Positions 1 through 8,903 are shown, counted from the first letter of the stretch. The stretch is 64,000 nt of DNA from Chitinophagaceae bacterium (GCA_004028765.1 SAIX01000011.1:24503-88502); one strand, 5' to 3'. The notes: generated by a model not told the origin, from the sequence alone. Numbers and translations: made by a program.

Positions 1-125
1 TCTTATATTTCGACGGATACAAATACCATGAGATCGCCGAAATGCTGGACGAACCTTTGGGAACGATCAAGAGCCGTATCCATTTTGCACGGAAATTGCT
101 GAAAGCACAGATCGAACGACATTAA
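1..125 (+). CDS. ECF-type RNA polymerase sigma factor, C-terminal fragment (cut by window edge)
   Basis: Only the last 40 codons are in the window (reading frame begins at base 3, stop TAA at 123-125). The residues read as sigma region 4: a helix-turn-helix with the pattern DGYKYHEIAEML, then EPLGTIKSRIHFARKLL, typical of ECF sigma factors of the sigma-70 superfamily, which recognise the -35/-33 promoter element. The phytoene desaturase gene starts 25 bases later on the same strand, so the sigma factor may be the first gene of the carotenoid operon and may control it. An upstream anti-sigma factor or MerR-type light regulator cannot be seen. Family call is confident; the link to carotenoid control is inference. 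Confidence 0.85.
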   Translation, partial: LYFDGYKYHEIAEMLDEPLGTIKSRIHFARKLLKAQIERH

Positions 126-150
126 CGGGAAAAATTTAATCAGAGTTCAG

Positions 151-1644
151 TTGGGAAAAAAAGTTGTTGTTATCGGGAGTGGTTTTGCAGGTCTCTCGGC
201 TGCCTCGTTCATGGCAAAAGCCGGATGGGAGGTTACGGTTGTGGAAAAACACGACACGCCGGGTGGCCGAGCACGGCAATTGAAAGCGGATGGTTTTACC
301 TTCGATATGGGGCCAAGCTGGTACTGGATGCCGGATGTTTTTGAAAGATATTTTCAAAGTTTCGGGAAAAAAATTTCGGACTATTACCAGCTTGTGAGAC
401 TCGACCCTTCTTACAGGGTTTATTACCCCGATGGGCCGATGGATGTACCGGCAGAGATGGACCTGCTGAAAAAAATGTTTGATTCGCTTGAGCCGGGCAG
501 CGGGGCAAGGCTTGAAAAATTCCTGGCAGAAGCAAAATACAAATACGAAACAGGTATTCAGAAACTGGTGTTCAAGCCGGGACTGTCACTGAGCGAATTC
601 ATGGATATTGATTTGCTGAAAGGCTTGTTAAAGCTGGATGTTTTTCAATCCATGAAAAAGCATGTTGCGAAATATTTCTCCCATCCGAAACTGGTGGAGC
701 TAGTGGAGTTCCCGGTACTTTTTCTTGGTGCGCTGCCCGAAAAAACACCGGCACTGTACAGCCTGATGAATTATGCCGATATGGTGGGCGGTACCTGGTT
801 CCCGATGGGGGGCATGTATGAGATCGTAAAGGCCATGCATTCATTGGCTGCGCAACTCGGTGTGCAATTCCACTTCGGGCAAACAGTTACCTCGATCGCT
901 GCGGAAAAAGGAATGGCAAAAGGAATAACGGCTGCAGATGCTTTGGGTCAGGAAAGGATATATGAAGCAGATGTTGTGATCGGCGCCGCCGATTATCACC
1001 ATATCGAAACCAAACTATTGCCCCCCGGTTACCGTAATTATACAGATGCATACTGGGAAAAAAGGGTGATGGCACCGGGCTGTATCCTTTATTACGTGGG
1101 GCTGAATAAAAAACTGGAAGGTATCCGTCACCACTCACTTTTTTTTGACAGTTCTTTTGCAATACATGGGGAAGAAATTTATAAAACCCATCAATGGCCG
1201 GAAGACCCCTTGTTTTACGTGAGCGCCACTTCGGTAACGGATCCGTCGGCAGCACCGGAAGGTTGTGAAAATCTTTTCCTGCTGATACCGGTAGCGGCAG
1301 GGTTGCAGGGGGATGATGAGAAGATGCGGGAACGGTATTTCGACCTGATCATAAAAAGGATGGAAAAACATTTCGGTCAAACAATCAGGGATTCTGTTGT
1401 TTACCAAAAATCATTTTCCGTCAGTGATTTTATCAATGAATACCATTCTTTTAAAGGAAATGCATATGGATTGGCGAACACTTTGCGGCAAACGGCTGTT
1501 TTAAAACCATCCTGCCGGAACCGGAAACTGCCGAACCTTTTTTATACAGGGCAGCTAACGGTACCGGGGCCGGGCGTACCGCCCAGCCTCATTAGTGGTG
1601 AAGTGGTGGCAGGAGAAGTGCTGAAAGCATTTGCGGAAAATTGA
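151..1644 (+). CDS. crtI: Phytoene desaturase (CrtI)
   Basis: 497-residue FAD-dependent carotenoid desaturase that converts phytoene to lycopene by successive dehydrogenations. The N-terminus has the Rossmann dinucleotide-binding motif VVVIGSGFAGLSAA followed by the family GGRARQLKADGFTFDMGPS stretch; the C-terminus has the conserved FAD-binding tail around LFYTGQLTVPGPGVPPSLIS. Length matches bacterial CrtI (about 490-500). The start is taken as TTG at 151: the nucleotide-binding strand begins two residues later and no ATG lies upstream in frame. First carotenoid gene of the cluster, 25 bp after the sigma factor stop and 102 bp before crtB. It differs from the second desaturase at 3163, which fits a CrtI/CrtD division of labour. 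Confidence 0.93.
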   Translation: MGKKVVVIGSGFAGLSAASFMAKAGWEVTVVEKHDTPGGRARQLKADGFTFDMGPSWYWMPDVFERYFQSFGKKISDYYQLVRLDPSYRVYYPDGPMDVPAEMDLLKKMFDSLEPGSGARLEKFLAEAKYKYETGIQKLVFKPGLSLSEFMDIDLLKGLLKLDVFQSMKKHVAKYFSHPKLVELVEFPVLFLGALPEKTPALYSLMNYADMVGGTWFPMGGMYEIVKAMHSLAAQLGVQFHFGQTVTSIAAEKGMAKGITAADALGQERIYEADVVIGAADYHHIETKLLPPGYRNYTDAYWEKRVMAPGCILYYVGLNKKLEGIRHHSLFFDSSFAIHGEEIYKTHQWPEDPLFYVSATSVTDPSAAPEGCENLFLLIPVAAGLQGDDEKMRERYFDLIIKRMEKHFGQTIRDSVVYQKSFSVSDFINEYHSFKGNAYGLANTLRQTAVLKPSCRNRKLPNLFYTGQLTVPGPGVPPSLISGEVVAGEVLKAFAEN

Positions 1645-1746
1645 GCCGGGAATGGGCAGTTTATCGGATCAACACCACAGCGGATATTAAATAATCGGTG
1701 ATGCGCGAATCCGGTAACTCAAAATCAAAGAATAAAACTTGTAACC

Positions 1747-2583
1747 ATGATAAACCTGTTTCATGAAGTAAGCCAGGAATGCAGCAGGATCACTACGGAG
1801 AGATACAGTACCAGTTTCTCTTCGGCCATACGTTTATTGCATAAGGATCTGCGCAAACCTGTGTATAATATTTATGGATTTGTTCGCCTGGCAGATGAGA
1901 TCGTGGATAGTTTTCATGACCACGATAAAAGTTTTTTACTAACAGAATTTAAAAAAGCAACTTTTGAGGCGATCGAAACAGGGATCAGCTTGAACCCCAT
2001 CCTCCACAGTTTCCAGCTAACCGTGAACGAATATGGTGTTGATCACTCACTGATAGAAGCGTTCCTGTTCAGCATGGAGCTTGATCTCTCCAAACGCAAA
2101 TACGACCGTGCAGGGTATGAAGAATATATTTACGGAAGCGCTGAAGTGGTTGGCCTGATGTGCCTTTATATTTTCTGTGAAGGAGATGCCGCAGAATATG
2201 AAAAACTGAAACCCTATGCAAGAAGCCTTGGCGCGGCTTTCCAGAAAGTAAACTTCCTTCGCGACCTGAAAGCGGATTATGAAGGACTGGAACGGATTTA
2301 TTTCCCGGGCTGTGATTTTTCCAATTTTACCTGGCGTGATAAAGAAGAGATTGAAGCCGATATCCAGCGGGATTTTGAACATGCTTACCAGGGTATCCTC
2401 ATATTACCTGTAAAGGCAAGGTTCGGAGTATATGTGGCATATAAGTATTACCTCTCCTTATTTAAAAAGATCAAAAAGGTTGAACCGCAGCGCATCCTGC
2501 AGAACCGGGTACGTATCCCTGATTACGGCAAGATGCTGATACTTGCAAAAGCAGGGATCCGCAGTCAGTTGAATTTATTGTAA
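1747..2583 (+). CDS. crtB: Phytoene synthase (CrtB)
   Basis: 278-residue squalene/phytoene synthase family enzyme that condenses two geranylgeranyl diphosphates to phytoene, the committed step of carotenoid synthesis. Both Asp-rich, Mg-diphosphate-binding motifs are visible: the first in YGFVRLADEIVDSF (DEIVD) and the second in KVNFLRDLKADYEGLER (RDLKAD), along with the SAEVVGLMCL segment. Length fits the Bacteroidota form. ATG start; 25 bp separate its stop from idi, consistent with one transcript. Confidence 0.93.
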   Translation: MINLFHEVSQECSRITTERYSTSFSSAIRLLHKDLRKPVYNIYGFVRLADEIVDSFHDHDKSFLLTEFKKATFEAIETGISLNPILHSFQLTVNEYGVDHSLIEAFLFSMELDLSKRKYDRAGYEEYIYGSAEVVGLMCLYIFCEGDAAEYEKLKPYARSLGAAFQKVNFLRDLKADYEGLERIYFPGCDFSNFTWRDKEEIEADIQRDFEHAYQGILILPVKARFGVYVAYKYYLSLFKKIKKVEPQRILQNRVRIPDYGKMLILAKAGIRSQLNLL

Positions 2584-2608
2584 TAACTTACCAGCTATTG
2601 AGCAGATT

Positions 2609-3133
2609 ATGGAAGAAGTGATATTGGTAGATACAGAAGATAACATGACCGGCACCATGGAAAAAATAGCGGCGCATAAAACCGCTTCGCTTCATCGTGC
2701 TTTCAGTGTGTTCGTATTTAATCATGCCGGTGAATTATTATTACAGCAAAGGGCTTTGAACAAATACCATAGTGCCGGGCTCTGGACCAATACCTGCTGC
2801 AGCCACCCGCGCCCGGGCGAAAGCACTGCGGATGCAGCCGTAAGACGACTGCGTGAAGAAATGGGTTTTGAAACCCGTTTGGAAAAAGTGTTCGACTTCA
2901 CATACAAAGCCGGTTTTGAAAACGGATTGACAGAACATGAATTTGACCATGTTTTTATCGGGTATTACGACGGGCCTGTGATTGTGAATGAGCAGGAAGT
3001 AAATAATTATGCTTTCGTATCCATGCCCAATATCGCTGAAGCTATGGAAACAGGACCAGAACAATTCACTGCCTGGTTTCATATTGCTTTTCCAAAAGTT
3101 TTCGAATGGTGGCGCCGTAACCTTGCGGCCTGA
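2609..3133 (+). CDS. idi: Isopentenyl-diphosphate delta-isomerase, type 1
   Basis: 174-residue Nudix-fold isomerase that interconverts isopentenyl and dimethylallyl diphosphate, supplying the C5 starter for carotenoid precursors. Type 1 signatures are present: TNTCCSHPRPGE (catalytic Cys region with metal-binding His), the Nudix-like helix AVRRLREEMGFE, and TEHEFDHVFIG with the active-site Glu region. It lies 25 bp after crtB and 29 bp before the crtD-like gene, inside the carotenoid operon. Type 1 Idi embedded in crt clusters is common in this phylum. Confidence 0.93.
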   Translation: MEEVILVDTEDNMTGTMEKIAAHKTASLHRAFSVFVFNHAGELLLQQRALNKYHSAGLWTNTCCSHPRPGESTADAAVRRLREEMGFETRLEKVFDFTYKAGFENGLTEHEFDHVFIGYYDGPVIVNEQEVNNYAFVSMPNIAEAMETGPEQFTAWFHIAFPKVFEWWRRNLAA

Positions 3134-3162
3134 CCCTAACTTTACCATTCTTATCCCAGTGT

Positions 3163-4659
3163 ATGCAAAACCGGAAACAGGCAGTTTTGATAGGGGCCGG
3201 TGTGGCCGGTCTCGCAAGTGCTATACGTCTAACCGTACTGGGTTATAACGTAACTGTTTTCGAAAAAAATGATTACCCCGGGGGTAAGCTCAGCCATTTT
3301 ACAAAAGATGGCTTTTCTTTTGATGCAGGCCCCAGCCTGTTTACACAACCACACCGTATCAAAGAACTTTTTGAACTCGCAGGAGAAAATATCGATGAGT
3401 TTTTCCATTACAGGCGTTTGCCGGTTTCCTGCCACTATTTTTATGAAGAGGGCGATACAGTGAAAGCCTATGCCGACCGGGAAAAATTTTCGGAAGAATT
3501 GTTTGTCAAACTTGGGGAAGATAAAACCAGCCTGGCCGCTTACCTCGACCTCTCTGAAAAGGCCTATGAAAATATCGGACGGATATTTCTTGATCATTCA
3601 CTGCACAAACGAGCTACACTTTTTAAATCGAAGATAATGCGGGCACTGGCCACTGTAAAAAGACCTTATCTTTTTCAGACACTGCACCAGTGGAACCGAT
3701 CCAAATTCAGGAATGCAAAAACAGTGCAGCTGTTCGACAGGTATGCTACCTATAATGGCAGCAGCCCTTATCTCGCACCCGGCATGCTGTCGCTTATCCC
3801 GCATCTTGAACACAACGAAGGAAGTTTTTATCCTGAAGGTGGTATGATCAGTATTACAGATGCTTTGTACAGGCTGGCCCTGAAAAAAGGCGTAAAATTT
3901 ATTTTCAATTCACCGGTCGATCGTATCATTCATACAGAAGGCAATGTCAAAGGCGTTGTGGCAAACGGTAAAAATCATGCAGCGGATATCGTGGTGAGTA
4001 ATATGGATGTATTTTTTACCTACCAGAAATTACTGCGTGATGAACGGAATGCCATGAAGGTTCTTAAGCAGGAACGCAGCAGCAGTGCCCTGATTTTTTA
4101 TTGGGGCATCCGCACTACATTTCCGCAACTGGGGCTGCACAATATTTTTTTTGCAGATGATTATGCTGCAGAATTTGACCACCTGTTCCGGCTAAAAAAA
4201 GCATATAAAGACCCCACAGTTTATATTAACATCACTTCCAAATGTGAGCCTGGCGTGCATGCACCGGAAGGTTGCGAAAACTGGTTTGTAATGGTGAATG
4301 TACCTGCGAATAGAGGACAGGACTGGCAAAACTACCAGCAGGAGTACAGGAAAAATATCCTGGCAAAACTTGGCCGTTTATTGCATACAGATATCGGATC
4401 ACTCATCGTTGCGGAATCAGTGCTGGATCCATTGTTGATCGAATCGCGGACGGCTTCTTATATGGGTTCATTGTATGGCACAAGCTCCAATGCAAAAGCG
4501 GCGGCTTTTCTTCGTCACCCGAACTTCAGCAGGGAAATAAAAGGTTTGTATTTCGTAGGTGGCAGTGTGCATCCGGGTGGCGGCATACCTTTATGCCTGC
4601 AAAGCGCAAAAATCATGGCTGATATTGTTGCACAGGATCAAACAAAACAGAGGCATTGA
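3163..4659 (+). CDS. crtD: CrtD-like carotenoid 3',4'-desaturase (CrtI family paralogue)
   Basis: 498-residue FAD-dependent oxidoreductase of the CrtI superfamily. It has the N-terminal motif AVLIGAGVAGLASAIR, GGKLSHFTKDGFSFDAGPS, and the C-terminal GLYFVGGSVHPGGGIPLCL tail, which is closer to CrtD/methoxyneurosporene-type desaturases than the crtI tail at the head of the cluster. Beside a CruF-like hydratase, the expected role is introduction of the 3',4' double bond in the acyclic end of a monocyclic carotenoid. Stop codon overlaps the start of the next gene in a TGATG arrangement. Specificity is inferred from context; a second phytoene-type desaturase or a diapocarotenoid enzyme remains possible. 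Confidence 0.8.
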   Translation: MQNRKQAVLIGAGVAGLASAIRLTVLGYNVTVFEKNDYPGGKLSHFTKDGFSFDAGPSLFTQPHRIKELFELAGENIDEFFHYRRLPVSCHYFYEEGDTVKAYADREKFSEELFVKLGEDKTSLAAYLDLSEKAYENIGRIFLDHSLHKRATLFKSKIMRALATVKRPYLFQTLHQWNRSKFRNAKTVQLFDRYATYNGSSPYLAPGMLSLIPHLEHNEGSFYPEGGMISITDALYRLALKKGVKFIFNSPVDRIIHTEGNVKGVVANGKNHAADIVVSNMDVFFTYQKLLRDERNAMKVLKQERSSSALIFYWGIRTTFPQLGLHNIFFADDYAAEFDHLFRLKKAYKDPTVYINITSKCEPGVHAPEGCENWFVMVNVPANRGQDWQNYQQEYRKNILAKLGRLLHTDIGSLIVAESVLDPLLIESRTASYMGSLYGTSSNAKAAAFLRHPNFSREIKGLYFVGGSVHPGGGIPLCLQSAKIMADIVAQDQTKQRH

Positions 4660-5345
4660 TGACAGCCATGCCCAAACATAGTATCGCTACCGGTGTTGCC
4701 ATTCTTTTTCATGTTTGCGGACTCGCAGGTATTCTTTTTTCACCCTGGCGGGATTGGTTTATTCAAAATACACCACTCAACCTTGCATTGATGGCAGTGC
4801 TGCTGATATGGGTACAGACGGATAAAAAAATTGGTTTTTTTCTTTTTGCGTTCTGCTGTTTCCTTGTTGGCATGGGCGCTGAAATGATCGGTGTACATAC
4901 CGGCAGGCTGTTCGGAGAATATCAATACGGAACGATACTGGGATATCAATGGAATAAAGTGCCCTTACTTATCGGGGTCAACTGGTTTGTGGTGGTATAC
5001 GCGGGTGCTGCCATTATCCATTCGCTGCACCAGTGGACGGAAGAAAAAATCGCAGCCAGCGACATAGCTATCAGCCCGTTGCTCATCAGTTTATCCTGGA
5101 TATTCGACGGTGCCTTGCTCGCTACTTTTTTTGACTGGATTATGGAACCCGTAGCCGTAAAACTGGGGTTCTGGCAATGGAAAAACGGGTCAATCCCTTT
5201 TTTCAACTATCTCTGCTGGTTCGGGATAAGCGCCTTGTTATTATGGCTGCTCCGTAGCCTGCGGTTTGAGAAGGCCAACCATTTTGCGGTACATTTGTTT
5301 ATTATCCAGGTATTGTTTTTTTTAACCCTGAGAATTTATCTATGA
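4659..5345 (+). CDS. cruF: CruF-like carotenoid 1',2'-hydratase (integral membrane)
   Basis: About 228 residues, almost entirely hydrophobic, with roughly six or seven membrane helices; matches the DUF422 carotenoid biosynthesis family that includes CruF, the 1',2'-hydratase acting on the acyclic end of gamma-carotene derivatives. Family-like segments include AEMIGVHTGRLFGEYQYG and VGLNWF-like GVNWFVVVYAGAA. The start is chosen at ATG 4659, which overlaps the upstream TGA (TGATG); a TTG at 4656 and ATG at 4668 are alternatives. Its own TGA overlaps the crtZ ATG (ATGA at 5342-5345), implying translational coupling. Acts in the cytoplasmic membrane. Confidence 0.8.
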   Translation: MTAMPKHSIATGVAILFHVCGLAGILFSPWRDWFIQNTPLNLALMAVLLIWVQTDKKIGFFLFAFCCFLVGMGAEMIGVHTGRLFGEYQYGTILGYQWNKVPLLIGVNWFVVVYAGAAIIHSLHQWTEEKIAASDIAISPLLISLSWIFDGALLATFFDWIMEPVAVKLGFWQWKNGSIPFFNYLCWFGISALLLWLLRSLRFEKANHFAVHLFIIQVLFFLTLRIYL

Positions 5346-5836
5346 TCTGGTATATCATTATAACATTGCTTACTTTTTGTGTGATGGAGGGTATCACCTG
5401 GCTTACACACCGGTATGTAATGCATGGATTTTTGTGGTACCTGCATGAAGACCATCACCAGAAAGGCCCTGGGTTTTTTGAAAAGAACGATGCTTTTTTT
5501 GTCATATTTGCTATCCCGAGCTGGCTTTGTATTATGCTGGGAAGTATGAAAGGGTTGTACTGGGTGGTAAGTATCGGCGCGGGTATCGCCCTGTATGGAT
5601 TTGCCTATTTCCTCGTGCATGAAGTGATCATTCACCAGCGTATCAAATGGTTTACACGCAGCAATAACCGTTATATCAAAGCCATCCGCTGGGCGCATAA
5701 GATGCATCACAAACACCTCAGCAAAGAAGATGGTGAAAGTTTCGGCATGTTACTCGTTGCAAAAAAATACAGGGATAAAGTAAAGCAGGATGAAACCCTG
5801 CAAAAAAATAATGCAACCCAAACGGGTTTCAACTAA
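5342..5836 (+). CDS. crtZ: Beta-carotene 3-hydroxylase (CrtZ)
   Basis: 164-residue membrane di-iron hydroxylase that adds the 3-hydroxyl to a beta-ionone ring. The histidine clusters of the fatty-acid-hydroxylase superfamily are all present: THRYVMHG, HEDHHQ, HEVIIHQ and HKMHHKH. Length matches bacterial CrtZ. The start overlaps the preceding hydratase stop by four bases, and crtY follows after 30 bp. Together with CruF, CrtD and CrtY this gives the enzyme set for saproxanthin-like pigments; no crtW ketolase is seen in the window. Confidence 0.92.
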   Translation: MIWYIIITLLTFCVMEGITWLTHRYVMHGFLWYLHEDHHQKGPGFFEKNDAFFVIFAIPSWLCIMLGSMKGLYWVVSIGAGIALYGFAYFLVHEVIIHQRIKWFTRSNNRYIKAIRWAHKMHHKHLSKEDGESFGMLLVAKKYRDKVKQDETLQKNNATQTGFN

Positions 5837-5866
5837 AACTTACTGCCCATTATTCACACCTGATCT

Positions 5867-7018
5867 TTGCACAAACACTACGACTATATCATCACCGGAG
5901 CAGGATGCGCCGGTTCCTCGTTGTTGATGCGGATGTTGACAGATGATTTTTTTGCTGATAAACAGATCCTCCTGGTCGAAAAAGATATAAAAAAAACAAA
6001 CGACCGCACCTGGTGCTTCTGGGAAAAAGAAGCTGGTTTTTTTGAAAGCATTGTACATCACCGGTGGGAGCAGCTTGATTTTTTTTCAAAGGGGTTCAGC
6101 AGTACACTATCTATTCAACCCTACCAGTACAAAATGATCAGGGGAGCAGACCTTTATACTGCTTTGCAAACGAGAATTACGCAATCGCCGCAGGTAACCC
6201 GGGTGGTTGAAAACGTACAATCTGTTTATACGGATGCAAAAAAAGGAAGGGTTGTTACGGATGTAAATGAATATACGGCCGACTATGTTTTTAACAGTGT
6301 CCGTTTCCCAGGCAGAGAAAAAAAAGATCCCAAAGCTTTTCACTTGCTCCAGCATTTTAAAGGTTGGCTTATCCAGGCAAGTGAGCCGGTATTTGATCCC
6401 TCACGTGCCTGTTTTATGGATTTCCGGGTAAGCCAGGATAAGGGCACTGCGTTTATGTATGTATTACCTCTTTCTGCCACAACAGCACTCGTAGAATATA
6501 CTTTGTTTACGGAAGCGGTATTAGAGCCTGGAAATTATGATGAAGCGTTACGGCTGTATATCGGCGAGGATCTTGGTATTTCCGCTTATACAATTATTCA
6601 CGAAGAATTTGGTATTATCCCAATGACCAATGAAGTTTTTCCGATACAGGAAGATGCTGTGGTTAATATAGGCATTGCAGGCGGCCAGGCCAAAGGAAGT
6701 TCGGGGTATGCATTTCAGTTTATCCAGAAAAGAGCGGATACAATCATCCGTCAACTCAAAGAGAACCGGAAACTTTCCTTGCAGAGAAAAATCGCTGATA
6801 AAAAATTCAACTTCTATGATGCTGTTTTGCTCCGTGTATTGACACGCCGGAAAATGAGCGGAGATGCAATATTCAGTTCCATTTTCAGGGATAACGATCC
6901 GGAAACCGTCCTTCGTTTTCTTGACAATAAAAGCAGTTTTCTCGAAGATCTCCGTATTATGCGAAGTGTTCCGATCTCGGTATTCCTTCCTGCTGCAGTA
7001 AGGCAGCTGTTTTCCTGA
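5867..7018 (+). CDS. crtY: Lycopene cyclase (CrtY family), probably monocyclase
   Basis: 383-residue FAD/NAD-dependent lycopene beta-cyclase. The N-terminal Rossmann motif YDYIITGAGCAGSSLL and the family motif NDRTWCFWE are clear, and the region EFGIIPMTNE plus GIAGGQAKGSSGYAF fits the C-terminal half of CrtY. The start is TTG at 5867; an in-frame stop directly upstream (5861-5863) excludes a longer protein. In Bacteroidota clusters with cruF and crtD this enzyme usually cyclises one end of lycopene only, giving gamma-carotene. It is the last crt gene; a tRNA gene follows 32 bp later on the same strand. Monocyclase activity is inference. Confidence 0.9.
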   Translation: MHKHYDYIITGAGCAGSSLLMRMLTDDFFADKQILLVEKDIKKTNDRTWCFWEKEAGFFESIVHHRWEQLDFFSKGFSSTLSIQPYQYKMIRGADLYTALQTRITQSPQVTRVVENVQSVYTDAKKGRVVTDVNEYTADYVFNSVRFPGREKKDPKAFHLLQHFKGWLIQASEPVFDPSRACFMDFRVSQDKGTAFMYVLPLSATTALVEYTLFTEAVLEPGNYDEALRLYIGEDLGISAYTIIHEEFGIIPMTNEVFPIQEDAVVNIGIAGGQAKGSSGYAFQFIQKRADTIIRQLKENRKLSLQRKIADKKFNFYDAVLLRVLTRRKMSGDAIFSSIFRDNDPETVLRFLDNKSSFLEDLRIMRSVPISVFLPAAVRQLFS

Positions 7019-7035
7019 ATTTGAACGGATTCTAT

Positions 7036-7043
7036 TACATTTG
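7036..7043 (+). promoter_or_regulatory. -7 promoter element of the tRNA-Arg gene
   Basis: TACATTTG, an exact match to the Bacteroidota -7 consensus TAnnTTTG. It ends 7 bases before the first base of the mature tRNA, the spacing expected for a start site at or near the tRNA 5' end. No clear -33 TTTG at the usual distance. Confidence 0.65.
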
Positions 7044-7050
7044 CAACCCC

Positions 7051-7122
7051 GGTCCCGTAGTACAATGGATAGTATATGAGTTTCCGAAGCTCCGGATCCA
7101 GGTTCGATTCCTGGCGGGACCA
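7051..7122 (+). tRNA. tRNA-Arg, anticodon CCG
   Basis: 72-nt cloverleaf. Acceptor stem GGTCCCG pairs with CGGGACC (7115-7121), discriminator A at 7122, CCA not encoded. T arm is CCAGG-TTCGATT-CCTGG, fully paired. Anticodon loop reads TTCCGAA, giving anticodon CCG (reads CGG, Arg); its stem is GAGT/GCTC plus a terminal T-C mismatch. Located between crtY and a strong hairpin. Confidence 0.93.
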
Positions 7123-7156
7123 CTAAATACGGTTAACTACGAAACCGATCATTGTA

Positions 7157-7200
7157 GAAACCCGCGTGAAACACAATGTTGGCGCGGGTTTCGACATTTT
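7157..7200 (+). terminator. Terminator-like hairpin after tRNA-Arg
   Basis: Perfect 10-bp inverted repeat GAAACCCGCG (7157-7166) and CGCGGGTTTC (7183-7192), 16-nt loop, followed by GACATTTT. Likely ends the tRNA transcript, though the T tract is short. Confidence 0.6.
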
Positions 7201-7368
7201 ACTGCTTATTTAGCCGCTGCAGCGTAAGCCTCTGGAAAAAGCGCCCGGTAGTTTAAGGAGCCAGTATAATAGCCTGGGTTGGTAAAAGCCGCTGACAAAG
7301 GGGATTTTAGTTTACTTATGGATTTTGCCTGGCCAAAGCGTATTTTATAATAACCCTAAAACTATCGT

Positions 7369-7803
7369 TTACATGATTTTTGTAAATTTCAAATGTGTAT
7401 TCAGAAAGCCTGCTTTGCTATAAAACTTATGCGTTTTTCCTCTTTTAATATGGGAGGTAACTTCCAGGAATTTACTTCCCGTATTTTTTAACACCTGCTC
7501 AAGTGATCCCAGGAGCTGTTTGCCAATACCTCTTCCACGATAACGCTCTCTGACAAAAAATTCCTGAATTTCAAATACTTTTTCGCAATGATGAAGTAAT
7601 ACCTGGCCATGGCAACTGATATAACCTGCAATTTCAGATTCATCCAGTATTGATACCAGGTAAATAAAATCAGGGTTCAGGATATTCGTTTGGTACAAGT
7701 GTTCAAATACCGGGTAAGAAAAATTGGTTTCTTCCAATTCGCAAATAAACCCGTATATCTCATTTGCGTCAGCTATAGTCGCTTTTCTTATTACTGTTTT
7801 CAC
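7369..7803 (-). CDS. GNAT family N-acetyltransferase
   Basis: 144-residue single-domain GNAT acyltransferase. The acetyl-CoA pyrophosphate-binding motif A is plain: FVRERYRGRGIGKQLL, matching the R/Q-x-x-G-x-G/A pattern, followed by the C-terminal motif B region FYSKAGF. The most likely reaction is acetylation of a small-molecule or protein amine, but the substrate cannot be told. Start is GTG at 7803. It is a stand-alone gene, antisense to its neighbours, in an AT-rich surrounding. Confidence 0.88.
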   Translation of the reverse strand: MKTVIRKATIADANEIYGFICELEETNFSYPVFEHLYQTNILNPDFIYLVSILDESEIAGYISCHGQVLLHHCEKVFEIQEFFVRERYRGRGIGKQLLGSLEQVLKNTGSKFLEVTSHIKRGKTHKFYSKAGFLNTHLKFTKIM

Positions 7804-8156
7804 AAATTAATATTCAGGGATTCTGAAATGATGCATGTGTTAATGATTTAGATGCTATGTCCTATTTATATGCGAAGATTTCAATTGGTTTAATTTATAT
7901 AATTATTATTTAATTATTAAATCGTTCGTCAACCCTAAAGGATAACCCTTACTTAACACTATTTACTAATTAAATTATTTAATTGTCCTTCATTAGTAAG
8001 GCTTTTATTAAATGTATGAATGCGGTTTTTTGAACTTCTTTTCAGATTCAAAAAATACTGTTAGTAATAAAAGTATGTATTGGTCATAACCTGAACTCTT
8101 TAATAAATAGCCTGAAAAGGTGAATGATAAAAATTATGCAAAAACACCAATAATAT
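7804..8156. other. AT-rich intergenic region, no gene seen
   Basis: About 350 bp, strongly AT-rich. Contains the self-complementary stretch AATTAAATTATTTAATT near 7968-7984, flanked by CCTTACT and AGTAAGG, so an extended weak hairpin is possible between about 7947 and 8001. No ORF with coding character. Confidence 0.5.
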
Positions 8157-8432
8157 ATGCATTTAAAATCCTTTATAAGCCACTCTTTTCATGAATCTTT
8201 TATTTTACGATTGGATAATATTTTGAACAATGAAATGATCAAAACGAAAGACCAGGCAATTGTTCAGTTATCCCAGGAAAGAGATAATTTGGAGAAATTG
8301 TACCTGAAATACCGGAATACGATTTCTGAGTTAGGTTCTTTGATCAACCAATATCATGACGAACAAACACGGGTAAGAAAAAAGTTAAGAATGATTCAAA
8401 TGAAAAGAAACAGTACCACTCAGTCCAGGTAA
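8157..8432 (+). CDS. Small hypothetical coiled-coil protein
   Basis: 91-residue ORF in AT-rich DNA, not recognised. The central part (about residues 25-80) is highly charged and helical with heptad-like hydrophobic spacing (segments such as QERDNLEKLYLKYRNTI and LINQYHDEQTRVRKKLRMI), suggesting a coiled coil; there is no signal peptide or membrane segment. An internal ATG at 8236 would give a shorter 65-residue form that begins at the coiled coil. It has no operon partner. Coding status is uncertain, since composition resembles the surrounding DNA. Confidence 0.4.
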   Translation: MHLKSFISHSFHESFILRLDNILNNEMIKTKDQAIVQLSQERDNLEKLYLKYRNTISELGSLINQYHDEQTRVRKKLRMIQMKRNSTTQSR

Positions 8433-8850
8433 TTTTTCTTGTTTTAAATATGAATAATCTATAGAAATATTTTATTTTCTTTCATCGATACAATGGTAAA
8501 ACCAAACAACCGACAAAAACTCTGATTTTATCACGCCCCATAATAGAGATATTTTGTTATGTCGAACTACTAAATTATTAATTGCTCCCGGCATTAAATA
8601 AAATCGCGGTCTGCTTTCCCCTGTTAAAACTGTTAGCAGCTATTCCTGGGAAAATATAATATTCCTGCCTTTTACATACTTCTGGCTTATACAAAATTCA
8701 TACAAACCTTAGCACAAGTTGAATCACGATAAAACAATTGTAACAGCAGGGTGAATCGGTACTAACTGGTGCGAATAGAGTTGTTAGTAGAACCGGTTAC
8801 AGAAAATATCAGATGCAAGATGTAATAAGCCTTCCGGCAGTGATTTATAA
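8433..8850. other. Intergenic region, no gene seen
   Basis: About 420 bp of AT-rich sequence between the small ORF and the SusD-gene terminator. No ORF with coding character on either strand and no recognisable RNA element. Confidence 0.5.
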
Positions 8851-8886
8851 ATAAAAAAGCAAGGTTGAAAAACCTTGCTTTTTTAT
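8851..8886. terminator. Bidirectional rho-independent terminator downstream of the SusC/SusD operon
   Basis: Perfect 16-bp inverted repeat, ATAAAAAAGCAAGGTT (8851-8866) and AACCTTGCTTTTTTAT (8871-8886), closed by a GAAA tetraloop, with A and T tracts on either side so it works on both strands. It sits 18 bp past the susD-like stop codon (minus strand). Confidence 0.9.
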
Positions 8887-8903
8887 TTAGGATATTTTAG
8901 AAA

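Noticed and set aside
7021..7227. 68-codon plus-strand frame
   Set aside because: It runs through the tRNA-Arg gene and its terminator hairpin; no coding character.
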